From contig JASEGY010000028.1 in assembly GCA_030019105.1 (NCBI GenBank), positions 1 to 12,267 of the forward strand: DNA of 12,267 nucleotides, read 5' to 3'. The stretch comes from a bacterium (GTDB taxonomy: Bacteria > UBA9089 > JASEGY01). Under the pieces are notes generated by a model. That model was not told the origin of the DNA. It made no database searches and saw only the letters and a program-made list of their open reading frames with translations. Made by a program: the position numbers and the translations under genes. Every line of letters begins with the position of its first letter. Position 1 is the stretch's first letter. Of the stretch, positions 6,129 through 12,267 are shown one piece after another.

Positions 6129-6710
6129 ATGCCGCTACCAACTTTGGACAGTACAGGAGAATTACCCGAAGGTGTGCATCAAGCCACGATAGCTGAAATT
6201 ATCGCGCGATTTGGTAGCGGAACGCCGCAACGGCAAGCTATCACAACACGTTTGCTTCGCATCTATCATCTCGCTCAAGCCACAGGCGAACTGGTATCCT
6301 CTTCAAATTTAAGGGTAACTCTGGACATCCTCTCAAATTAAGTTGGTAGATGCTCTATCCATTATATAGAAATATTATATTGTTGAATACCACCTTTTTA
6401 CTTACCATTAAATTTGAAAAGGATACGCGAACTGGAACGTTTCATCATCTTCGGAAGTTATGTCACCACCAAACCCGATCCCAATGACGTTGACATCGTG
6501 ATAGTGATGCGTAACGATTTTCAGGTACCGGCCTGTGGCGAGGAAACACGCAGATTGTTCGATCACACGCAAGCGACGGAGGAGTTCGGTGCCAGCATCT
6601 TTTGGATCCGTTCATCGATGCTATTCCTGGAAACCCTGGAGGAGTTTATCGAGCACTGGCAAATCAAGCGAGACCGTACCCGTCGCGGGATTGTGGAGGT
6701 GAGACCATGA
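6129..6710 (+). pseudogene. Nucleotidyltransferase-fold (MNT/DUF6932-like) gene split by a MITE
   Basis: The 5' part (6129-6293) encodes MPLPTLDSTGELPEGVHQ to QATGEL. The 3' part (6435-6710) continues with ERFIIFGSYVTTKPDPNDVDIVI. Removing the 133-bp element and one copy of its 8-bp duplication (141 bp in all) restores one 146-aa frame. In the restored protein GS (62-63) and DVD (73-75) form the nucleotidyltransferase GS...DxD motif. The inserted DNA brings an in-frame stop at 6339-6341. A TTG at 6414 could start a fragment that keeps the GS...DxD motif. The start is ATG, with GGAGG 6 nt upstream. Proteins of this sort often pair with a small partner in toxin-antitoxin-like units, and a small gene follows here with a 4-nt overlap. 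Confidence 0.85.
6294..6426. mobile_element. 133-bp MITE with 25-bp inverted ends and 8-bp target duplication
   Basis: The left end starts GTATCCTCTTCAAATTTAAG (6294 on). The right end (6402-6426) reads as GTATCCTTTTCAAATTTAAT on the other strand, giving 2 mismatches in 25. GCGAACTG flanks both sides (6286-6293 and 6427-6434). It interrupts the nucleotidyltransferase gene. The interior is AT-rich and non-coding. The 8-bp duplication points to a DDE-type transposase acting in trans; I do not assign a family. Confidence 0.9.
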
Positions 6711-6943
6711 TTCACAATGACCAAGAACTGGAAACAACGCAGGAGCGTATTGCCTATTTCCAACGATTGCTGGTACAGCTGCGTGTTACCGCTACACCTG
6801 AAGAATTTTCGGCGGTTGCAAGTGGTTATCGGGCAGAAATTACCCGGATGCAAGACGAAGTACTTGCGTACCTGTTGCGGCACGCGAGTGAACCCACGTC
6901 AGTGGGAAGTTCGCTGAGTCATATTCCTGCCAGTATTGCCTAA
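6707..6943 (+). CDS. Small helical protein, partner of the split nucleotidyltransferase
   Basis: 78 aa. It starts at the ATG that overlaps the upstream stop (ATGA), so the two genes were translationally coupled. The sequence MIHNDQELETTQERIAYFQR to ASGYRAEITRMQDEVLAYLL looks helical or coiled-coil and acidic, with no catalytic motif. I recognise it only as the type of small protein found next to DUF6932-like nucleotidyltransferases. A toxin-antitoxin role is inference. The same frame is open further upstream to 6602, but that part lies within the nucleotidyltransferase gene and is not needed. Its stop (6941-6943) is 1 nt before the GCCTAAC half site. Confidence 0.65.
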   Translation: MIHNDQELETTQERIAYFQRLLVQLRVTATPEEFSAVASGYRAEITRMQDEVLAYLLRHASEPTSVGSSLSHIPASIA

Positions 6944-6967
6944 TGCCTAACCAGCGTATGCACCTGT

Positions 6968-7011
6968 CAAAATCTGAGCATGACCCCTTCGGGGATCATG
7001 CCCAGATTTTG
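6968..7011. repeat. 20-bp-arm hairpin with TTCG loop
   Basis: CAAAATCTGAGCATGACCCC (6968-6987), TTCG loop, then the complementary arm 6992-7011 with two mismatches, both G-T type and able to pair as G-U in RNA. C(UUCG)G is an unusually stable tetraloop. It starts 1 nt after the right edge of the cassette-like unit. No T-tract follows, so a terminator is unlikely. Confidence 0.8.
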
Positions 7012-7025
7012 CCAGTGATCCGTAG

Positions 7026-7062
7026 CGGGTTGTCGAGGACGCTTTGCGTCCTCGACAACCCG
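7026..7062. repeat. Perfect 17-bp-arm hairpin upstream of csm3
   Basis: CGGGTTGTCGAGGACGC, TTT loop, then the exact complement (7046-7062). It is GC-rich and lies 60 nt before the csm3 start. It is followed by GAGATTATC, with no T-run. Possible roles are transcript-end protection for a processed csm3-csm4-csm5 message, or a remnant of a structured recombination site. Confidence 0.8.
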
Positions 7063-7122
7063 AGATTATCTGAACCTTTGAGGCAACGATGCCCAACTGA
7101 CTAAGAACTGGAGGGAACCAAA

Positions 7123-7956
7123 TTGGCTGAACAAAATAACTTCTCTGGTAAGATTTTAATCTCAGGGATCATTACCCTGAAGACAAGTCTTCATATCGGA
7201 CGTCCTCAAATCTATGCTGAGGTATTTGGACTTTCCGGTTCCATTATTAGAGATGAACTAAGTGAGGCCCCTTATATCCCGGGCTCAAGTCTCAAAGGGA
7301 CTCTAAGGTCCCTCCTGACTAAGGCCAACAACAAAAATGTATCATCTCCTAAATCCATCCATAGATGCACAAAAGAAAAAGAATACCGCAAGTGCTCTGT
7401 TTGCAATATCTTTGGCTTGCCAATCAATATCGTCGAATTTCCTGTTCAGCCGGGACGTCTTATCGTAAGGGATGCCTATCTTACTGGGGAATCAGTTGCT
7501 GAGATATTGAAGTCTACTGAAATACCCTATACCCATCTGAAAAGAGAAGTCGCTTTAAACAGGATTTCCCTTGTTCCAACTGTTAGAGAAATAGAAATAG
7601 TCCCGGCCGGTTCTGAATTTGCCTTCGAATTCATTTTCGATATTTATACCACGAATGATTTGTCTCTGCTAAACGAACTATTCATAGCCATGATGCTTTT
7701 AGAAGAAGATTACCTGGGAGGGGGTGGTTCCCGGGGGCTGGGACAAGTCAGGTTTGGTCAATTTGGCCGCAGCAAAGATGGCCTGCTTGATTTCAACCAA
7801 ATAACCAAAGGCTTGAAAGTAGAGTATCGCAGTCTCAAATATTATCAGGAAAAGGCTGAACCGGTAGTTTTAATTCCCGAAAATCAGCACATTGGTCTTC
7901 CTAAGCTGAAAAAGCAATTCAAGACATTGATTCAGGATAAGGTTAAGTTAGGATAA
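7123..7956 (+). CDS. csm3: Type III-A CRISPR backbone subunit Csm3 lacking the catalytic Asp
   Basis: RAMP backbone subunit, 277 aa, present in several copies along the crRNA; in active systems it cuts target RNA every 6 nt. Seen: LHIG (23-26), IIRDELSEAPYIPGSSLKG (41-59), a zinc-type H80-x-C82...C91-x2-C94, and the glycine-rich loop DYLGGGGSRGLG (196-207). The spacing from H24 to R43-D44 matches S. thermophilus Csm3 without gaps. In that alignment its catalytic Asp33 (GAIDSPVIKD) falls on Ser38 (GLSGSIIRD). The crRNA-binding His and PGSSLKG are kept, so assembly is expected but RNA cleavage is not. The start is TTG, 7 nt after GGAGGG, which fits an independent start after the inserted block. 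csm4 begins 7 nt after its stop. Confidence 0.95.
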   Translation: MAEQNNFSGKILISGIITLKTSLHIGRPQIYAEVFGLSGSIIRDELSEAPYIPGSSLKGTLRSLLTKANNKNVSSPKSIHRCTKEKEYRKCSVCNIFGLPINIVEFPVQPGRLIVRDAYLTGESVAEILKSTEIPYTHLKREVALNRISLVPTVREIEIVPAGSEFAFEFIFDIYTTNDLSLLNELFIAMMLLEEDYLGGGGSRGLGQVRFGQFGRSKDGLLDFNQITKGLKVEYRSLKYYQEKAEPVVLIPENQHIGLPKLKKQFKTLIQDKVKLG

Positions 7957-7963
7957 TAGTGAG

Positions 7964-9007
7964 ATGATATATCTTTGCAAGATTAAACCTAAAGGGCCCT
8001 TTTGGGTAAGTGGCAATGGACGGAGTATCATTCATTCAGATACCCTCTTTGGCCTTTTGATAGATAAATCTGTCCAGCTCTTTGGTGAAAAGGCAATTGA
8101 TGCCCTGACTAAAAATCAGAAGCCCTCTTTCTTTAATTCCTCTGTGTTTCCTTTTTACCAGGACATCCTTTTCCTTCCTAAGCCTTTTCAGCAACCCACC
8201 TTGATAAAAGAACAAGCAGATAATATGGCTATCAGGAAATCTCTGAGTTGGATTGAATTTCTTTCTCCGGATAACTTCTTTAAATTTTTGGAAGAGGAAG
8301 AAAATGAGGTTGAGGAGAGCGGTTGGGGCAGGTTAGTCAGAAGAGGGGGCGAAGAAATAACTGCGGCCGCTAAACCCCGGATAAAAATACACAAGGAAGA
8401 AAAAGGCTTGCGGTTCAAACCGGAAATGGCTTTTGGTCATTTCTTAGTAACATCAGAGGAGAGAGACCTGTTTGAAAGTAATGGAATCAAGACTTTCTTT
8501 CACAGAAACCAGGTTTCTAAACGGTCACAGTCTTGCGAATTAAGATTTAACCAAAATATTGATTGCGGCCTCTACTTTTTTATTCGGATTAATTCTGATT
8601 CAGACGTGTCACAGTTGACGGGAGCGCTAAGGCTGCTTCAGGATGAGGGACTGGGCGCTTACCGTAGTACCGGCGGCGGGGCTTTTGAACATTTATCTCT
8701 GGAAGAATATAAAGGAGATATTTTTAACCGCTCTTCAAACCGTGGTTTTGTTACCCTCTCTCTTTATCATCCCCGTGAAGGAGAGGTCAAGAGCGAACTC
8801 TTAGAGGAAGCAGCTTACCAATTCGTAACCCGTGAAGGGTTTATTGGCACAACCGGGTTGAGAAAAAAGCGGATAAGGATGTTTGCCGAAGGGTCATGTT
8901 TCAGAAGCAGCGACATGTTTAAAGGACAGATTCTAAATGTTGCCCCGGAAGGATTTACTGAACATCCGGTCTATCAGCACGGGATGGCCTTTAAGTTGGA
9001 ATTCTGA
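7964..9007 (+). CDS. csm4: Type III-A CRISPR subunit Csm4
   Basis: Cas5-like RAMP subunit, 347 aa, which binds the 5' tag of crRNA and joins Csm1 to the filament. Seen: N-terminal IIHSDTLFGLL (21-31), the central basic segment FFHRNQVSKRSQS (178-190) followed by LYFFIRI (203-209), the glycine-rich loop LQDEGLGAYRSTGGGAFE (225-242), and C-terminal YQHGMAFKL (338-346). This order is typical of Csm4. It is 7 nt after csm3 and 2 nt before csm5, so these three genes still form a tight unit. Oddity: codons 181-185 (RNQVS) consist exactly of the 15-bp palindrome found in the csm leader. No catalytic residues are known for this subunit. Confidence 0.92.
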   Translation: MIYLCKIKPKGPFWVSGNGRSIIHSDTLFGLLIDKSVQLFGEKAIDALTKNQKPSFFNSSVFPFYQDILFLPKPFQQPTLIKEQADNMAIRKSLSWIEFLSPDNFFKFLEEEENEVEESGWGRLVRRGGEEITAAAKPRIKIHKEEKGLRFKPEMAFGHFLVTSEERDLFESNGIKTFFHRNQVSKRSQSCELRFNQNIDCGLYFFIRINSDSDVSQLTGALRLLQDEGLGAYRSTGGGAFEHLSLEEYKGDIFNRSSNRGFVTLSLYHPREGEVKSELLEEAAYQFVTREGFIGTTGLRKKRIRMFAEGSCFRSSDMFKGQILNVAPEGFTEHPVYQHGMAFKLEF

Positions 9008-9009
9008 TT

Positions 9010-10158
9010 ATGAATAAACTCAAAATAGATGTTTTAACCCCCCTCCATTGTGGGACAGGGAAATATTTAACAGGGCCCGATATAGAAGATTCTAAAGGAA
9101 ACATCGTTGTTAAAGATGTTGCCGCCTTCTTGAAAGACCCCTCTTTTAAAATCGAAGAGAAGATCAAGACAATAGAAGAGGGTAATGCCTCAAATATCCC
9201 CCGGATAAAATATACCCTCAAGGCCCTTCCCGATGGTCTTAAATCTAATGAGGGGATAAGAGAAGCAGTTAAGGACATTGGGCATCATCCTTATATCCCG
9301 GCTTCCACGGTAAAGGGGGCCATAAGGACTGCTTTTTTGCGGGAAAGGTTCAAAGAAGACCCGGAGCTGATAAAAAAGGTTCAACCCAATATTTCACCGG
9401 CACATCTAATTTCAGTCCTCTTTGGAGAAAACGATCCCCTGAAGGGTTTGAACTTAAGCGATTCTACCCCCTTATCGCAAAATAATTTAGGACTTTACCA
9501 GGTTAACATCCTGACTGTTTTAAAATATAATATCGTTGGCTGGAAAGAATCAGAGACCTCCAACACCCCTGAACCACAAAAAGCAGCCTCTATTTACTTT
9601 GAGGGAATAAACCCGGGACAGAACTCGACAGAGATAGATATCACCGGGCCGGTGACTAAGATAGCTGAAGTTTGCCGGGCATTTTCTTCGGAGGTAATAG
9701 CAGGGGAAGTTGATTTCTTCTCTAAGCTTAAACTTAAAAATGTATCAATAAATAAATATACTGAGCTGGCTGAAATAAATAAGGCCCTAAAGTCTAATGA
9801 ATTCCTTCTTCCAATCGGCTGGGGAACAGGTTGGTCAAGTAAATCTTTAGGTAGTGTGATAGATCCCTTTTCGATGGAGATATTTAGATACAAATATCAT
9901 CTGGGCAAAACCATTCCTCATATTGAACATAATGTCTGCCGAATTCACTTAAGTCGATTAAGGAGGGTAAGTGGTGACGAATTTAACCACTGTCCTTTAT
10001 GTCAGAGAGAATTGGAGGTGGAAGAAATGATCAAGAGGCCCCTCTTGATCAAGCCTTTTCCTAAAACGAGAAGATTGGTCAGGAAAGGGAATGAATTTAC
10101 CCCCCCGGGCTGGATAAAGATAACGTATCATCTCAATATCTTATCCCAAACCCACTAA
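9010..10158 (+). CDS. csm5: Type III-A CRISPR subunit Csm5 with an extra Cys/His knuckle
   Basis: RAMP subunit, 382 aa, which caps the 3' end of the crRNA in the Csm complex and helps crRNA maturation. Seen: LTPLHCGTG (9-17), HHPYIPASTVKGAIRTAFL (92-110), the LPIGWGTGW segment (267-275), and PKTRRLV...PPGWIKI near the C-terminus (351-371), all typical of Csm5. Between the last two lies C310-x2-H313 and C328-x2-C331, which could bind zinc; I do not recall this as a standard feature of Csm5. It begins 2 nt after csm4. Its last 26 nt overlap the 3' end of the acylphosphatase gene on the other strand. Confidence 0.92.
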   Translation: MNKLKIDVLTPLHCGTGKYLTGPDIEDSKGNIVVKDVAAFLKDPSFKIEEKIKTIEEGNASNIPRIKYTLKALPDGLKSNEGIREAVKDIGHHPYIPASTVKGAIRTAFLRERFKEDPELIKKVQPNISPAHLISVLFGENDPLKGLNLSDSTPLSQNNLGLYQVNILTVLKYNIVGWKESETSNTPEPQKAASIYFEGINPGQNSTEIDITGPVTKIAEVCRAFSSEVIAGEVDFFSKLKLKNVSINKYTELAEINKALKSNEFLLPIGWGTGWSSKSLGSVIDPFSMEIFRYKYHLGKTIPHIEHNVCRIHLSRLRRVSGDEFNHCPLCQRELEVEEMIKRPLLIKPFPKTRRLVRKGNEFTPPGWIKITYHLNILSQTH

Positions 10159-10408
10159 ATTCACCGGTATATTCTTCCCAATGAATCTCTACGTGGTTCA
10201 CCACGGCTGATGGGGGACCAATCCGACATTGGTCGATAGCACGCTTGACGGCCTTTTCTTCTCCCTCCAGGACGGCCTCTACCCGGCCGTCGTAGAGATT
10301 TTTGACCCAGCCGGCAACTCCTTCGTGGATAGCTGAGGACCTGACGTAAGCCCGAAAACAGACCCCCTGCACTAAACCTTCTACATAAATATGGGCTCTA
10401 AAATTCAA
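10133..10408 (-). CDS. acyP: Acylphosphatase
   Basis: Small cytosolic enzyme, 91 aa, that hydrolyses acyl phosphates. The signature VEGLVQGVCFRAYVR (9-23) holds the catalytic Arg19, and GWVKNLYDGRVEAVLEG (33-49) holds the catalytic Asn37. FSGFGIRY ends the protein in the family's usual way. The only usable start is a TTG, preceded very closely by AAGGAGA, an unusually short spacing; an in-frame stop lies just upstream. It is last in a minus-strand cluster, 24 nt after the toxin gene, and it overlaps csm5 tail to tail. Confidence 0.92.
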   Translation of the reverse strand: MNFRAHIYVEGLVQGVCFRAYVRSSAIHEGVAGWVKNLYDGRVEAVLEGEEKAVKRAIDQCRIGPPSAVVNHVEIHWEEYTGEFSGFGIRY

Positions 10409-10432
10409 TCTCCTTCACCCCTTTCACCCCCA

Positions 10433-10774
10433 TTATTGCTCAGTTCGATAATATACAAGCCGTTCTAACAAAATATCTTCCAAATTTCGTCGTCCATCAA
10501 ATACTCCAACAACAAAAACCGCATCTTCTTCCATACGAAAGATAATCCGATAAGGACGTAGAATCAATTCACGATAAAAGTCAATCCCTATTGCTTGTAG
10601 TTCCGGAACTACTCGGCATCTTTTGGGAAACATTGTTAACGAATTTACTTCCTTTCTGATCTTCCTGAATAGTGAAATCGCATTTTTTACACTGTCCACG
10701 GCAATGTAATCCACAATTTGAGTAATATCTTGTTCTGCGACAGATGCCCACCTCACCTTGTATTGTCTACTCAT
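10433..10774 (-). CDS. RelE/ParE-superfamily toxin
   Basis: 113 aa. Seen: KVRWASVAEQDITQIVDYI (6-24), the ALSLF-like helix NAISLFRKIRKEVNSLTMFP (31-50), and the strand pair FYRELILRPYRIIFRMEEDAVFVVGVFDGRRN. This is the ParE/RelE plasmid-stabilisation fold. Family members either cut mRNA on the ribosome or inhibit gyrase; the sequence does not decide which. Its ATG overlaps the end of the antitoxin gene by 8 nt (ATGAGTAG), the usual coupled arrangement. Confidence 0.85.
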   Translation of the reverse strand: MSRQYKVRWASVAEQDITQIVDYIAVDSVKNAISLFRKIRKEVNSLTMFPKRCRVVPELQAIGIDFYRELILRPYRIIFRMEEDAVFVVGVFDGRRNLEDILLERLVYYRTEQ

Positions 10775-11057
10775 GTTGATTCTCCATGGTCACAAGTTTA
10801 GTTTCTATACGACTCATCACTTCCGACTGACCTATAGTCCTCCCTTGCCGAACATCTTCTTCTCCCTGAGCAATTAGTTTGAGTAACAGCAGTGCCTTAC
10901 GAGTCATTTTATAAGAGGCAACATCTTGAACTACTGCCTTTGCTTTCCCCTTTTGGGTAATAATCACAGGCCTATGGGTCTCGGTTACCTGGTTTAGCAG
11001 TTTTGCTGATTGGGATTTCAGATAGGTAACCGATTTAATATCCTCTTCGAAATTCAT
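10767..11057 (-). CDS. Phd/YefM-family antitoxin
   Basis: 96 aa. The N-terminal part SVTYLKSQSAKLLNQVTETHRPVIITQKGKAKAVVQDVASY (9-49) is the Phd/YefM DNA-binding domain, with the typical 'PVIIT..GKA.AVV' strand. The C-terminal helical part would wrap the toxin. Members usually repress their own operon. The start is ATG, with AGGAGG about 7 nt upstream. It begins 14 nt after the DUF362 gene stop, so it may be read both from that gene and from its own promoter, which I could not locate. Confidence 0.85.
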   Translation of the reverse strand: MNFEEDIKSVTYLKSQSAKLLNQVTETHRPVIITQKGKAKAVVQDVASYKMTRKALLLLKLIAQGEEDVRQGRTIGQSEVMSRIETKLVTMENQHE

Positions 11058-11071
11058 GAGACTACCTCCTC

Positions 11072-12184
11072 TTAAACTTTTATCAACTCATATTCAGTTT
11101 GCCCCACCCCGGCTTCTTCAGCCATATCAAAAAATCTGTTTACCCCAATACCCTCGGTCAGTTTTTCAGCCGGGTCTTCTTCAGGTGATCTGTCAGCTAA
11201 CTTTGATCCAGGATAGCCAGGGGAGTTGACTATCAGGTCATAGCCGGCCTTATCTACGGCCAGGGCATCGGTTCCGGCTAAAAGGCCGATGTCAGGTATT
11301 ACCGGGATGTCAGAGTGATGAATGCAATCACACAATTCAGTAATATCTAAGGCCAGGTTGATAAAAAGGATTTTCCCGGGAGCAAAGGTAGAGACAACGG
11401 CCTGGTAAGCGTCTATCGTCCCTCTTTGAACCTGGTAAGCAGCCTGAGACTGCCAGGGCACAGTTATCGCCCCCCCTTTACATTCGGCAATGCAGTCTCC
11501 ACAGCCGACACATTTGGCTGGATCAAAGTGGATCCGGTCATCCTCCCAACTGAAGGCCTCGCCGGGACAAATCCTCAGACATATCCGGCAGCCTGTGCAT
11601 TTTTTGGCCTTAAAGGTCGGTTTAGCCTCTGAGGTATGCATGGCCATTTTGGCCTCCTTAGTAGTACAGCCCATACCGATATTTTTTATTGAGGCGGCCG
11701 GGGCAACAAAGGGATGAAAGGTAATGTGGGATAGTGAGACCAGACAGTCAGCCTCATAGATGTATTGGGCTACCTTTATTCGAGGGAGCCTCAACGGCGA
11801 GACTACTTCTATTTCAACCCCTGTATTCTTTAAGCCGTCAGCAATGATAATGGGGCAGCCCATCGTCTCTGCGGTAAAGCCATGGTAAGCGGCTGTTTCC
11901 AGATAATCAAATAAATTGCCCCGCTTGTGTCGATAAAGGGTAGTTGTATCAGTCACAAATGGCCTCCCCCCGGCTTCTTTAACCTTTTCTACCACCTGCC
12001 GGGCAAATACCGGCCGAATGTACCTCGTCTGCCCGGCTTCTCCCATATGAAGCTTTACGGCCACTGACTCACCCTCATTTATTATACTCGAAAGGCCCAA
12101 TTTGTCCAGAATTATCTTGAGCTTATCCAGCAGCCCCTTCCCTTTCACTACTTCGGCCGGGGCAAAATAGACCTGACTCTTCAT
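11072..12184 (-). CDS. DUF362 domain protein with two [4Fe-4S] ferredoxin motifs
   Basis: 370 aa, no signal peptide. The N-terminal half (VKLHMGEAGQTRYIRPVFAR, 43-62; VTDTTTLYRHKRGN, 77-90; SHITFHPFVAPAASIKNIGMGC, 152-173) is DUF362. Two ferredoxin motifs follow: C196-x2-C199-x2-C202-x3-C206-P and C225-x2-C228-x2-C231-x3-C235. The C-terminal half resumes the DUF362 fold (VIPDIGLLAGTDALAVDKAGYDLI). Such proteins are common in anaerobes and are thought to act in electron transfer, but the substrate is unknown. The start is ATG with a G-rich GAGGGGGG about 7 nt before it. It is the first gene of the minus-strand cluster in this window. Confidence 0.9.
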   Translation of the reverse strand: MKSQVYFAPAEVVKGKGLLDKLKIILDKLGLSSIINEGESVAVKLHMGEAGQTRYIRPVFARQVVEKVKEAGGRPFVTDTTTLYRHKRGNLFDYLETAAYHGFTAETMGCPIIIADGLKNTGVEIEVVSPLRLPRIKVAQYIYEADCLVSLSHITFHPFVAPAASIKNIGMGCTTKEAKMAMHTSEAKPTFKAKKCTGCRICLRICPGEAFSWEDDRIHFDPAKCVGCGDCIAECKGGAITVPWQSQAAYQVQRGTIDAYQAVVSTFAPGKILFINLALDITELCDCIHHSDIPVIPDIGLLAGTDALAVDKAGYDLIVNSPGYPGSKLADRSPEEDPAEKLTEGIGVNRFFDMAEEAGVGQTEYELIKV

Positions 12185-12207
12185 TTAGCTACCCCCCTCT
12201 ATAATTT

Positions 12208-12234
12208 CGGATTGCGGATTGCGGATTGCGGATT
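12208..12234. repeat. GGATTGC heptamer repeat upstream of the DUF362 gene
   Basis: Four heptamers of the GGATTGC type, the same unit as the arms at 1356-1650. No partner arm is visible before the window ends, so this may be one arm of another hairpin that continues outside. The remaining bases to 12267 hold nothing I recognise. Confidence 0.8.
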
Positions 12235-12267
12235 AGAATCGGAGAACGTAATCGCAAGCAGTAATGC

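Larger units (their letters stand above)
5950..6966 (+). mobile_element. Integron-cassette-like unit inserted between csm2 and csm3
   Basis: The left edge is a half attC-like site: TGCACCTG (5950-5957), a CGCTTCGCTCG stem, CAGGTG, then GGTTAGGC ending at 5992. The right edge is GCCTAACCAGCG then TGCACCTG (6945-6966). Joined at TGCACCTG they would make one attC-like palindrome with GCCTAAC and GTTAGGC cores. The gene pair between them ends with its stop codon 1 nt before GCCTAAC, as in integron cassettes. Base composition is richer in G+C than the flanking csm genes. No integrase is present. Read as inference: a single captured cassette, or a unit that uses similar ends. Confidence 0.45.

Noticed and set aside
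5975..6196. 73-aa open frame in the cassette leader
   Set aside because: It overlaps the nucleotidyltransferase gene start, shows no family features, and looks like structured non-coding leader.
6563..6883. 106-aa minus-strand frame in the cassette
   Set aside because: It is the shadow of the nucleotidyltransferase fragment and its partner gene, which have clear family features on the plus strand.
7026..7062. Rho-independent terminator before csm3
   Set aside because: The stem is strong but no T-run follows it on either strand.
9594..9893. 99-aa minus-strand frame inside csm5
   Set aside because: It is a shadow of the conserved csm5 coding frame.

Overview
This window is bacterial chromosome. 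It carries a housekeeping sigma-70 gene, an adenine phosphoribosyltransferase, a type III-A (Csm) CRISPR effector operon, an acylphosphatase, a type II toxin-antitoxin pair and a DUF362-type ferredoxin protein. The ferredoxin protein, the moderate GC content and the very repeat-rich intergenic DNA suggest an anaerobic, probably poorly cultivated lineage. I cannot name the phylum from this sequence alone.

Layout: rpoD (99-1352, +) and apt (1670-2185, +) are separated by a nested inverted repeat. After apt comes a hairpin repeat, then a perfect-consensus sigma-70 promoter (2302-2330) and a strong leader hairpin (2354-2386). These lead into csm1/cas10 (2449-4872), csm2 (5309-5722), csm3 (7123-7956), csm4 (7964-9007) and csm5 (9010-10158). 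A minus-strand cluster faces the operon: DUF362 ferredoxin protein, Phd/YefM-like antitoxin, RelE/ParE-like toxin, acylphosphatase. The acylphosphatase gene overlaps the end of csm5 tail to tail. No cas1, cas2, cas6, csm6 or CRISPR array is visible.

The most important result is that the Csm operon is complete and its reading frames are intact, but its catalytic residues are missing. The Cas10 cyclase motif GGDD reads GSNA, and the Palm-1 SGIQ region is degenerate. The Csm3 target-RNA-cleaving aspartate (Asp33 in Streptococcus thermophilus Csm3) is a serine in a gap-free alignment. One expected HD-domain aspartate position reads Asn. The RNA-binding and assembly motifs are kept. The likely product is a crRNA-guided complex that binds RNA but should neither cut it through Csm3 nor make cyclic oligoadenylate. 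At most it keeps a partial HD nuclease.

The operon has also been invaded. About 0.44 kb of nested hairpin DNA lies between csm1 and csm2. A 1.4 kb block lies between csm2 and csm3. That block holds a second hairpin element, an integron-cassette-like unit with attC-like half sites, a nucleotidyltransferase gene split by a 133-bp MITE with an 8-bp target duplication, the MNT gene's small partner gene, and two long perfect or near-perfect hairpins. Across the window, intergenic hairpins are built from different heptamer tandem repeats arranged as inverted arms, often nested in one another.
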